From positions 996,950 through 1,060,949 of the forward strand of contig JAHQXD010000001.1 of assembly GCA_019449655.1 (NCBI GenBank): a stretch of 64,000 nucleotides of DNA, in the 5' to 3' direction. The position numbers were made by a program, and so were the translations under genes. The notes below the pieces were generated by a model that worked only from the letters and a program-made list of their open reading frames with translations, was not told where the DNA came from and did no database searches. Shown piece after piece: positions 28,008-35,857 of this stretch. This DNA is from Ferrigenium straubiae (lineage in GTDB: Bacteria > Pseudomonadota > Gammaproteobacteria > Burkholderiales > Gallionellaceae). Numbering within the stretch: position 1 is the first letter of the stretch; each line of letters starts with the position of its first letter.

Positions 28008-29105
28008 TCAGAAAATTTGTGCTTCCATAAGCCGCATTTGAACCAAGGCTGGGCTATTCACATAGAACGGGTTAATTTCACGGGCTATGTCTACCGCCAG
28101 TTCCTCAACCTCTGTTTTTAGTTGATGAAGAGATATAAGTTTCTCGTGGGTATCAAAGATCTTTCGAGACTGATCTGGCACGTCAAGCGTTTGCGCATAG
28201 ATTGGGTTATCGACGAGTAACTGCAGATATTTTTGGGCCTCAGCTATGAGTGACAACTCCAGATAGAATGGCTTCGCTAAGGCGGTGTCATTCATATGCC
28301 AGATGAGTGCAGCAATGTCATAGCTTGTCAGCTTGATATCATGCGATGAATCCTTCTTGATGTTCTTCAACATCCGGATCACCTTCTTCACCCCACCTCC
28401 GGTTCGTTGATCTTTTTCCTCAATACGCTGCATATGGAGAAACGGGCGATTGCTAATCAACGTGTAATCGTCCTTGTTCAGGACTTTAATCTCGCGGTCA
28501 TGCTTGGCGCGCGACTGCTGGTATGCAGACGTGTCGTGCCAATGGCTCGGGACAACATCAACCTTGCGCTGCAAAGAACCGCCGGAGAGAGCTATAGATT
28601 TGCCCCCGGTCTTGTCTACTTTTACGGCTGGAAACTTCTGCTCGAGGATGGATTCACACGTTGCGCGTAATCTCAGCATATCCAATAATGCGTTTCCAGT
28701 GACTGTGCTGTATGTTTGTGCTCGCGGGCCTGTCCAATCGACCGTTACAAAGCCATCATGAAGCACTAACAGATCAATGTCGCTCGCAAATCTGATGTGA
28801 ATGTTCAGCGGTACAGAACCTTGATATTCAAATGTGACTGGAATGTTTGCTGTGCTGAGGCCGGCTTTTAATTGATCGCGCACCCGGTTCCCTTCCTCAA
28901 TGCTGATTCTTGTATATCGCGCTTCCAGCTCTTGCATCGCGCCCAATGCATACTTAATCGCTTCCGTTTTGCCGCGATTTTCGTATGATTCGGTAAAGGT
29001 CGTAGAATCCTCGGCGAAAGATGCTGACTTGCTCAGCGCCGCGAATGAGACGCCTCCTTTGCGGCGACTCTTCATATCGGCGAGTTTTTGTTGATAGTTA
29101 GCCAT
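28008..29105 (-). CDS. CD-NTase (cGAS/DncV-like nucleotidyltransferase), CBASS signalling enzyme
   Basis: A 365-residue protein with the CD-NTase active-site layout. GS is at residues 96-97 (EYQGSVPLNIHIRFASDIDL), and after eleven residues comes DID, giving aspartates 109 and 111. The third aspartate is at 183 (QRKVDVVPSHWH). A helical N-terminal region and a C-terminal helical domain with VIRMLKNIKKDSS and SYDIAALIWHM flank the core. Such enzymes make cyclic oligonucleotides after phage infection, which switch on a partner effector. The ATG overlaps the Cap15-like gene by 8 bp. No Cap2/Cap3 or HORMA/TRIP13 genes are present, so the system looks like the simple type I form. Nucleotide product and clade cannot be assigned by eye. 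Confidence 0.88.
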   Translation of the reverse strand: MANYQQKLADMKSRRKGGVSFAALSKSASFAEDSTTFTESYENRGKTEAIKYALGAMQELEARYTRISIEEGNRVRDQLKAGLSTANIPVTFEYQGSVPLNIHIRFASDIDLLVLHDGFVTVDWTGPRAQTYSTVTGNALLDMLRLRATCESILEQKFPAVKVDKTGGKSIALSGGSLQRKVDVVPSHWHDTSAYQQSRAKHDREIKVLNKDDYTLISNRPFLHMQRIEEKDQRTGGGVKKVIRMLKNIKKDSSHDIKLTSYDIAALIWHMNDTALAKPFYLELSLIAEAQKYLQLLVDNPIYAQTLDVPDQSRKIFDTHEKLISLHQLKTEVEELAVDIAREINPFYVNSPALVQMRLMEAQIF

Positions 29106-29736
29106 TTATGTTTTCCTTTCTGACGAGCTTCATGCGACCAAAAGTAATCCGGCCTTTGTTGTTAAAGTAATCACCTTCTGCAGACTTGAGGTCTTCACTC
29201 AGTTGTAGCTCGCAATAACCAACATGTGACCGCAGCTCTGGCTCGCCAATCCGTGGCTCATTTTGATAGCTATACATCAGGACATATCCGCAACCAGGCT
29301 CTTTTACCAGCGATGCCGATTTACTTCGGGAGCTCGACTGGCCGGTATTGAGGTAGACGCGGATTTTTTCCCATGTCTGCGTAATAGTTACTGTTGCCTT
29401 CCACTCATAGGTAGTGTTTCCTTCGTTATCTTTCGTCGCTCCATAGCAATCCCACTCTCCATTAAGATCTGGAACACCCAGAAGGCCTTGAACGAATTGG
29501 CGCCGCCAAATCCACCTGTTGAATGCCAAGTGCCCCAAGAAATAGAAAGCTGCAGCATTTATGGGAAGGATCACCAAGGTGGTGCTGCCGTCTGACAATC
29601 CAAACCGTTGTGCCAAATCAAAGCCGAGGGTTATCAGGATGGCTACCATCGAGGCCATCAAGCCGGCAAATGTCCCCAGGTAACGACCGATAGAGGTTCG
29701 GTCCAGTCCTATGACAGAGTACTCGTGCGTTTGCAT
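29098..29736 (-). CDS. cap15: Cap15-like CBASS effector (two membrane helices plus beta-barrel)
   Basis: A 212-residue protein starting MQTHEYSVIGLDRTSIGRYL; ATG 29736 overlaps the previous stop as TGATG, with a GTG one codon upstream. Two membrane helices (about residues 20-42 and 52-74) are followed by a beta-rich domain with LNGEWDCYG, TVTITQTWEKIRVYLNTGQS and GYCELQLSEDLKSAEGDYFNNKGR. This is the architecture of the S-2TMbeta/Cap15 family, in which cyclic-nucleotide binding to the barrel causes membrane disruption and cell death. The directly coupled CD-NTase supports this assignment. Confidence 0.85.
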   Translation of the reverse strand: MQTHEYSVIGLDRTSIGRYLGTFAGLMASMVAILITLGFDLAQRFGLSDGSTTLVILPINAAAFYFLGHLAFNRWIWRRQFVQGLLGVPDLNGEWDCYGATKDNEGNTTYEWKATVTITQTWEKIRVYLNTGQSSSRSKSASLVKEPGCGYVLMYSYQNEPRIGEPELRSHVGYCELQLSEDLKSAEGDYFNNKGRITFGRMKLVRKENING

Positions 29737-30104
29737 CACAATTTACCGATAAGAGGAAGTGACTTCGGCGTACCGGCATCCAGCAGCAAGTGGATCAAAT
29801 AGGCCCCTACGCCAACCAGCAGAACAAAACGAGTTGCTTCATCAAATGGGCTGTCGGGCTCCCATGTGTAGAGTTTGTGCGCGGCCACGCCTAATACCCC
29901 AGCAAATGCTAAGCTGTGAAAAAGTTGCCGGTGATTTGGATGAGAGGCCGGTTCGAGCATGTCCGGTAAGTTTGTTAGGGCTGCAGAAAGTGCTGCGCCA
30001 AGAAGAGGTTTTGCAGTCCTCTTTTGCTGATTGGACTCGGCGTAGAAGCATGCCGATCCAGCGGCAACCGCCGCTACGAGTTGATGTGTAATTCCATTTG
30101 CCAT
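29736..30104 (-). CDS. YdjM-like (DUF457) membrane-bound metal-dependent hydrolase family protein
   Basis: A 122-residue protein starting MANGITHQLVAAVAAG, with GALLSAALTNLPDMLEP-type and HRQLFHSLAFAGVLG motifs and an ending LIHLLLDAGTPKSLPLIG. The conserved HxxxFHS histidines and LLDAGTPKSLPL sequence are typical of the YdjM/DUF457 family. Three hydrophobic segments are visible. It is the first gene of the leftward CBASS operon and overlaps the effector gene. Its role with CBASS is unknown. Confidence 0.78.
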   Translation of the reverse strand: MANGITHQLVAAVAAGSACFYAESNQQKRTAKPLLGAALSAALTNLPDMLEPASHPNHRQLFHSLAFAGVLGVAAHKLYTWEPDSPFDEATRFVLLVGVGAYLIHLLLDAGTPKSLPLIGKL

Positions 30105-30371
30105 GTTAGATAAATCTCCTTTTTCAGAGATGTCGTTGTCATCTCAGTAGTTAAAGCGAAAAATTTAATGTCTTATTAATTACATCCCTTGGGAGATCAT
30201 TTTTTGTCTTAGCGCTTACAACGATCTAATTCCATAGGAATGGGCTCATAATGGCTTTCTTTTTGCAATCGCCATAAGCTATTTTTTATAATGTATCATC
30301 ATCTAAATGATGATGTCAATACGTCAATACGATTTGACCGATCGGCGGTGACTGGGGCAAAATCCGCCCCC
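30105..30371. other. Divergent control region between the CBASS operon and the WYL regulator
   Basis: A 267-bp AT-rich intergenic region that must contain both promoters. Towards the regulator it holds the inverted repeat at 30295-30314 and a TTGACC hexamer at 30334-30339. Towards CBASS the sequence is A/T-rich with several TAAT-type hexamers, none clearly a promoter. No gene is seen in it. Confidence 0.6.
30295..30314. promoter_or_regulatory. Candidate WYL-regulator operator (perfect inverted repeat)
   Basis: The arms ATCATCAT and ATGATGAT are separated by CTAA. It lies between the divergently transcribed CBASS and regulator genes, where CapW-type repressors bind. It also overlaps a weak upstream ATG (30291) of the regulator frame, which is one reason to start that gene further downstream. 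Confidence 0.5.
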
Positions 30372-31292
30372 ATGAACCAAATTAACTCCAGCTCCGGCAA
30401 CTCCGTCATGGATGATCTCAATCAAACTCAACGAGAACGGCTAGCCTATATTGAGTTTCGACTTTATTTTCTTGGTGAGGTAGGGCGGGCTGATCTGATA
30501 AAACGCTTCGGAGTTGCACCTGCAGGAGCCTCTCGCGACTTTGCGCTTTATAAGGAACTCTTTCCGGGCAATATCGAATTCAACACTGTTTCGAAAACCT
30601 ATGTAATCCGCGAAAGCTTCAAACCAGCGTTCGAGCACATTCAAGAACGAGTGTTGACTGCCCTATCGCAAGGCTTTGGGGATGGCGTGAATCCGGTAGC
30701 TGGCGCGTTAATCCCGTGCGAAATGCCAATGGCACTTATCCGTCCTCAAATACACGTAATGGCGCCCGTCACGAGGGCAATTCACTTGGGCAAGGCTATT
30801 CGATTACGATACAACTCTCATACAAGTGGTGCATCTGAGCGAGAAATAGTTCCATTCGCAATAGCAACCGACGGGCTACGGTGGCATGCCAGAGCATTTG
30901 ATAGGAAGAACCAAGATTTCCGAGATTTCGCCATTAGCAGAATGGAGCAAACTGCTGTCTTGGTCGATGGAAATGTTGGAAAACACGAGATGGCGACGAA
31001 CGACATTCAATGGAACCGTATTGTCGAGCTAGCGCTTGTGCCTCATCCGGACAAGAAGCACCCGGAGATTACAAGAAAAGACTTTGGAATGAGCAATGGT
31101 GTTCTTCGTCTCCAGCTTCGGGCTGCAATGGCTGGCTATGTCCTACGGCAATGGCACGTGGACTGCTCACCAGATCATAGTATTAAGGATGAAGCGTTTA
31201 GGTTGTGGCTTAGTGATCCATTAGCACTCTATGGAGTCGGAAGCGCCTCGTTTGCGCCCGGATATCAAAAACCACAATCAAGTACTGTTTGA
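30372..31292 (+). CDS. capW: WYL-domain transcriptional regulator, CapW-like
   Basis: A 306-residue protein. An N-terminal winged helix (TQRERLAYIEFRLYFLGEVG, then RADLIKRFGVAPAGASRDF) is followed by a WYL domain (IRLRYNSHTSGASEREIVPF, LRWHARAFDRKNQDFRDF) and a C-terminal WCX-like domain (LQLRAAMAGYVLRQWHVDC). This order is that of CapW, the repressor of many CBASS operons. ATG 30372 is chosen; ATG 30408 is also possible and ATG 30291 lies in the palindrome. The gene is divergent from the CBASS operon and 14 bp upstream of the methylase gene, so it is the first gene of the restriction-modification transcript. Confidence 0.85.
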   Translation: MNQINSSSGNSVMDDLNQTQRERLAYIEFRLYFLGEVGRADLIKRFGVAPAGASRDFALYKELFPGNIEFNTVSKTYVIRESFKPAFEHIQERVLTALSQGFGDGVNPVAGALIPCEMPMALIRPQIHVMAPVTRAIHLGKAIRLRYNSHTSGASEREIVPFAIATDGLRWHARAFDRKNQDFRDFAISRMEQTAVLVDGNVGKHEMATNDIQWNRIVELALVPHPDKKHPEITRKDFGMSNGVLRLQLRAAMAGYVLRQWHVDCSPDHSIKDEAFRLWLSDPLALYGVGSASFAPGYQKPQSSTV

Positions 31293-31306
31293 TAGAAGCA
31301 GGATAA

Positions 31307-32899
31307 ATGAACTTACGGACTGAAAAAGAATTAATCGCTCTGTGTCTTTCCCTTATTGGGGATCAAGACTCTTTCAGTCTCTCTGCGACTGAGCGAAAGC
31401 TCGTCAGGACCGCGAAAGGATTGACGTTTAAAACACATGACGTTGAAGCAGTCCGCAAGGTAATTTTGAACGGTGCAGACCCGCTCGGGGATGCGTTCTC
31501 GTCGATCCGCTCGGCTGCTGAGCGCCGTATGACAGGAGCTGTCTATACACTTTCACCGGTCGTACGCTCGATGATGGCATGGCTATCCGCACAAGGGTCG
31601 CCAACCCGCATCGTTGATCCTGGGGCAGGTTCCGGTCGCTTCATTTTGGCTGCAGGTGAAACTTTTCCCGCCGCACAACTCGTTGCAGTCGAGATGGACC
31701 CATTGGCTGCGCTGATGTTACGTGCCAACCTGAGTGCCCGTGGCTGGACAGATCGAGCGACCGTGCTAGTCAAGGACTATCGCGAGATCAAGCTACCGCG
31801 TTGTACCGGTATGACAGCCTTTATCGGCAATCCGCCCTACGTTCGGCATCATGACATTGCCGAGAACTGGAAGTCTTGGTACGCATCAAAATTTGCTGAA
31901 TTCGGCATCAAAGCAAGTGCCCTTGCCGGCTTACATCTACACTTCTTCCTTCAAACTCAGCTGCTCGCAAAAGCAGGTGACGTAGGGGCATTTATCACAT
32001 CGGCCGAATGGATTGATGTTAACTACGGCTCAGCATTGCGCCGCCTCTTTCTCGAAGAACTGGGCGGCATTGCATTGCATGTACTTGCGCCGACAGTCGA
32101 GGCCTTCCCAGGCACGGCAACAACCGCCGCAATTACGTGCTTCCGCGTCGGCGAAACAGCCGAACCGGTACGAGTTCGCTCCGTCGAAGAACTGGAACAG
32201 CTAAATGGGCTAACCAAGGGAACTGATATCTCACGCAAACAGTTGCAAGCTACGCCGCGCTGGTCAATTATCGTTCGTCCCTCTGTGCCAGCCACCGCCG
32301 GTGATATCGAGCTTGGTGAGTTATTTCGCGTGCATCGTGGACAAGTTACGGGCGCAAATGGCATCTGGATCGCAGGCCAGCACGCTCAAGGCCTTCCAGA
32401 TCGAGTGAAATTGCCAGCTGTCACTAAAGCTAAGGACTTGATCTTGGCTGGGGCGCATCTAGAGTCGACTGAGGTTCTGCGGCAGGTAATTGATCTTCCT
32501 GCCGATCTGGCCGATTTCAGCAAGGAAGAGCGCCGCCGCATTAACATCTTCCTCTCGTGGGCGAAGCTTAACGGTGCCGATCAAAGTTACATTGCTCAAC
32601 ACCGCAAAGCTTGGTGGTCAGTTGGCCTAAGAGCTCCGGCTCCAATTCTTTGTACCTACATGGCCCGGCGACCGCCTCAATTTACGCTTAACGCATGCGA
32701 GGCGAGACATATCAATATTGCACATGGCCTGTACCCACGCGAGCCACTTGCAGCTGACGTGATGACCCAATTGGTGACGTGGCTCAACAAAAATATCAAT
32801 ACGGGTAGCGGCAGAACTTATGCCGGGGGCTTAACCAAATTCGAGCCCAAGGAAATCGAGCGTTTACGAATCCCAAGTCTGGAAACACTTCTCGCATGA
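31307..32899 (+). CDS. DNA adenine-N6 methyltransferase of a type II restriction-modification system
   Basis: A 530-residue enzyme. The SAM-binding motif is IVDPGAGSGRFILAAGE and the catalytic motif IV is FIGNPPYVRHHD, which indicates adenine N6 methylation. The C-terminal 250 residues would be the target-recognition region (for example RVHRGQVTGANGIWIAG and HINIAHGLYPREPL). AGCAGGA precedes the ATG. Its stop overlaps the start of the XamI-family endonuclease (ATGA), so the two should form one system. The methylase should protect the XamI-type site. Confidence 0.9.
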   Translation: MNLRTEKELIALCLSLIGDQDSFSLSATERKLVRTAKGLTFKTHDVEAVRKVILNGADPLGDAFSSIRSAAERRMTGAVYTLSPVVRSMMAWLSAQGSPTRIVDPGAGSGRFILAAGETFPAAQLVAVEMDPLAALMLRANLSARGWTDRATVLVKDYREIKLPRCTGMTAFIGNPPYVRHHDIAENWKSWYASKFAEFGIKASALAGLHLHFFLQTQLLAKAGDVGAFITSAEWIDVNYGSALRRLFLEELGGIALHVLAPTVEAFPGTATTAAITCFRVGETAEPVRVRSVEELEQLNGLTKGTDISRKQLQATPRWSIIVRPSVPATAGDIELGELFRVHRGQVTGANGIWIAGQHAQGLPDRVKLPAVTKAKDLILAGAHLESTEVLRQVIDLPADLADFSKEERRRINIFLSWAKLNGADQSYIAQHRKAWWSVGLRAPAPILCTYMARRPPQFTLNACEARHINIAHGLYPREPLAADVMTQLVTWLNKNINTGSGRTYAGGLTKFEPKEIERLRIPSLETLLA

Positions 32900-33813
32900 T
32901 AAGTTCAACTCCGCGCTGGACAACCGAAGAGTTGGCCGAAGACGCAACAACTTCTGCCGCCCAGTTTCGCAATGAACGGCTGGCTATTTCAGGCTCTTGG
33001 GACATGCACTATAGCCAAGCTCGGAGTAAGTTCGAGCAGCTTTTCAAGAAGCTAAGTGACCTCAATCCTAACGGGATCACCGATGAAAACTTGGCTGACG
33101 CCTACAGCCAAGGCCTCGGCGAAGCATTACGTTATCTAGCCGGCCCACCGATCTCCGATGACGATTTACAGGTTATTGCCGATGTCGATTCAATCGCTCC
33201 TGGCGTCCTGAAGAAAAATCCGGAGGCACTGCGCAAGGTATTTGGAATCATCGAGCGTGTAATTGATCCACATCGCTTCCCATGGATGGGGAGTGGCCTC
33301 TCCCCGACCGAACAACAGCGTGAGACGGCCTTGCTTGCTTCGTCTGTGCTGCTTGCTGCGCAACGGATTGCGACCGAACGCCGTAATGAGGGCAAGGAGA
33401 CTCAAGAAACTCTGGTTAAGAACTACCTTCGCAGTCTTGGCTTCACTGAGGTTCCGGCCGTAGCGATCAATACCATCGTTAGGGGACCTCAAGCCATGCA
33501 GTTCTGTGCCGAATGTATGCTCGGCGAACGCAAGGCCGACGTCGTCGTGCGCTTGCACGACACGCGTCTCATGGCGATCGAGTGCAAAGTATCAAACAGC
33601 GCGACAAACAGCGTGAAGCGTTTGAACAACGATGCAGCCGTAAAAGCCGAATACTGGATCAAGCAATTTGGTATTGCTCAGGTTGTACCCGTCGCCGCAT
33701 TGGCTGGCGTTTTTAAGGTGCTGAACCTAGAGCAAGCGCAAGCGCGCGGCCTCACACTATTCTGGTCGCACAATCTCGACAAACTTGGCGCGTTCATCGA
33801 ATCGACTAAGTAA
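32896..33813 (+). CDS. XamI-family type II restriction endonuclease
   Basis: A 305-residue protein with strong XamI-family features: start PRWTTEELAEDATTSAAQFRNERL-like, ALRYLAGPPISDDDLQVIAD, a RFPWM segment and the C-terminal nuclease core FCAECMLGERKADVVVRLHD, then MAIECKVSNSATNSVKRLNND and VVPVAALAGVFKVLNLEQAQ. The ExK of the PD-(D/E)xK fold is E-C-K in AIECKVS. The founder XamI cuts GTCGAC; family membership makes the same site plausible here but does not prove it. It is translationally coupled to the methylase. Confidence 0.85.
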   Translation: MISSTPRWTTEELAEDATTSAAQFRNERLAISGSWDMHYSQARSKFEQLFKKLSDLNPNGITDENLADAYSQGLGEALRYLAGPPISDDDLQVIADVDSIAPGVLKKNPEALRKVFGIIERVIDPHRFPWMGSGLSPTEQQRETALLASSVLLAAQRIATERRNEGKETQETLVKNYLRSLGFTEVPAVAINTIVRGPQAMQFCAECMLGERKADVVVRLHDTRLMAIECKVSNSATNSVKRLNNDAAVKAEYWIKQFGIAQVVPVAALAGVFKVLNLEQAQARGLTLFWSHNLDKLGAFIESTK

Positions 33814-34001
33814 GTTTTCAGCTGCAGCGTCGCGATATTATCTTTCCAATCTCGTAGCTCGTGGCGCCCCCCACGGGTCGAAGATTAGTTTTTCGAGGGC
33901 GAAGGCTGCAATGGCTGTTTCCATAGCTCTCTACTGTTTGTTTTCATCTCGCGCCAGCCAATACGTCGTTGATTTTGCGAAAAGTTGTAGAAGGGATCGG
34001 C

Positions 34002-35138
34002 ATGACAACCTCATACACAAGAACTGAGATATTCGATCTATTGTGAGAAACGCCCACTACCAAAGTCGCAAAGCAGCTTGGTATCTCCGGTGTCGCGTTA
34101 ACCAAGTGGTGTGCCAAGCATGATATTACCAAGCCACCGTTGGGATATTGGGCAAAGAAAGAGCACGGCAAGCCAGTCCCGCCAAAACCAACACTGACTC
34201 CTTGTAGGTCAGGTGAAAGCGAGCCGGTTTATTGCGCTCACGATCCCAATCTCAAGCCTAGCCCCACCCCCCTTTCAGCCGAACTTAGAGTGAAGTTGGA
34301 GAGCGCACTTTCATTGCCTGGGATTTCTGCAGCGACTAATGAGGATGCACCTTTGGGGCCCGTTACGCGAAGGACCGCTAAAGCGTTGGATCGTAAACCT
34401 GATGCGGATGGCTTCATTTGGGGGAAGAACGACACATTCAATGTCCGTATTTCTCCGGGTAGCAAAGACCGAGTAATTCGAATCCTGAACGTGCTCGAAT
34501 CAAGTCTCGCTGCTGCCGGCGTGAAGTGGGAGCAGAGTGAGAATCAACGTGGCGTAGTAGGACGCTTCTTAGAAGAAACCATCGTATTCAGCATTGTCGA
34601 GGCCTCTTCCCGCACAGAGCATATAGAAAAGCATCCGACCTACGACTGGATGGATAAGCGCACCTATACCTACCAGTTCCTCGGGGACCTCAAGATTGCC
34701 ATTGATGGATATTACGAAGGACGTAAATCCTGGAGTGATGGAAAAACTCAACGCCTTGAGGAAAAGCTACCGTAAGTCATTGAAGGGTTCATCGCGGCCG
34801 CCGAGGCAATGCGGCGACGAACAGAGGAGTGGCGAGCGCGAGAAGCTCGATGGGAAGAAGAAGCTGCTATTCGCCGTAAAAAAGAACGCATTGCGTTTGA
34901 GCGACAGCAATTTCTTGATGGAGCACTGAAAGAGGCTAAAGCCTGGTCTGAGGCTACGCAGCTTCGTCAATATGTGGCACATCTGCGCGAAGTCGTATCT
35001 GTCAGCCAAACAGAGCTAACCGATTACGGAAAGAATTGGCTCAGTCGCGCAGAGGAAGCGGTCAGTTGGCTGGATCCGACGGAAAAATGGCGAGGTAAGG
35101 GTGCGGAATCAAGTATTCAGGTGGATCAAGACAAATGA
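34002..35138 (+). pseudogene. Unknown YWAKxxxGK-type gene with two in-frame stops
   Basis: One reading frame of 379 codons begins at ATG 34002 after AAGGGA, is broken by TGA at 34044-34046 and by TAA at 34773-34775, and ends at 35138. The pieces read continuously: MTTSYTRTEIFDLL, stop, ETPTTKVAKQLGISGVALTK (a helix-turn-helix-like segment), KPPLGYWAKKEHGK, a middle domain with NDTFNVRISPGSKDRVIRIL, then EEKLP, stop, VIEGFIAAAEAMRRRTEEW and a charged coiled coil. The first stop stands where related proteins, as I remember them, have tryptophan. I do not know the family function. Either the gene is decaying or only the middle part is made from ATG 34140. Confidence 0.75.
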
Positions 35139-35443
35139 GCATTGGCTGGGAGCCATTCTAAGAACAAGGCGGCAGGAATGGCTGGCCGAGTCGGCCGAGT
35201 CAGGCCAGCGAGAGGCTGACAGTTGATGCCCTCCTGATAATTCCCTGTTTCCTTGCTTTGGCAAATTAAGGAAAATGTCTGAAAGTGGCGTCGTAGCAGG
35301 CTTTGGGCTAGCAAGGATCGTCGGTGGTGGGATAGAATTCGACCAATTCGCTGTAAATTTCCCTGTTGGCAGGAGTAAACAGCAAAGACAAACGGGGCGA
35401 TGACTCATTGCTCCGCCAGACATGATGACGCTCAGGCAGCCAA
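35139..35443. other. Non-coding stretch at the right end of the island
   Basis: A leftward 115-codon frame crosses this region (35109-35456) but it overlaps both neighbours and has no recognisable features. The sequence 35404-35418 resembles the 3' end of tRNA-Ser with gaps, which is weak. The change back to GC-rich core sequence is at about 35.4 kb. Nothing else is seen. Confidence 0.4.
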
Positions 35444-35770
35444 ATGGCGCAACCACCTCGTAGAAAAATCATTTCTCCGCTGCAGCGCGGCTGGGCAAGC
35501 ATGCGCTCGATGCACCAAACCCAGCGCCTGTATATTCATAACGAACTTTCCCACGCGCGCGGCCCGCTCCCGATCCTGATGAAACGGCGCAATGGCGGGC
35601 AATGGAGCGAGGAAGAACGCGAACTGTTGCTGCGCGACTTGCGCGCCGTATCCAACCTGAGCCCCTACCTGATTCCGATCCTCATGCCCGGCGGCGTCCT
35701 GATGCTCCCGCTGTTTGCCTGGTGGCTGGACCGCCGCCGCAATGGGCGGGCAGACATGACCGACCGCTGA
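35444..35770 (+). CDS. Small basic membrane-tail protein (LETM1-like segment)
   Basis: A 108-residue protein with charged helices and a conserved-looking segment KRRNGGQWSEEERELLLRDL, then LSPYLIPILMPGGVLMLPLFAWWLDRRR, which is a hydrophobic helix near the C-terminus. The pattern resembles short bacterial LETM1-like proteins. Internal ATGs at 35501 and 35510 could be the true start, leaving the first 20 or so residues as island-border sequence. Function unknown. Confidence 0.6.
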   Translation: MAQPPRRKIISPLQRGWASMRSMHQTQRLYIHNELSHARGPLPILMKRRNGGQWSEEERELLLRDLRAVSNLSPYLIPILMPGGVLMLPLFAWWLDRRRNGRADMTDR

Positions 35771-35857
35771 CATCTGCATCCCTGATTGAAACTTTCATCA
35801 AACCCCGCTAGTCTTACACCTGCAATTTTTTCCCAGTTTTAACCCAGGAGGCCATAC

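Noticed and set aside
28008..29739. A type II CBASS with ubiquitin-like Cap2/Cap3 genes
   Set aside because: No E1/E2-like or JAB-like gene is found near the CD-NTase; only the short type I set is visible.
24982..34046. TGA codons as selenocysteine or as a reassigned tryptophan codon
   Set aside because: No selenocysteine insertion signal is evident and other genes in the window use TGA as an ordinary stop, for example at the ATGA overlaps; nonsense mutation is simpler.
35109..35456. A 115-codon leftward frame at the right island end
   Set aside because: It overlaps the end of the broken gene and the next gene start, and its composition is not protein-like.
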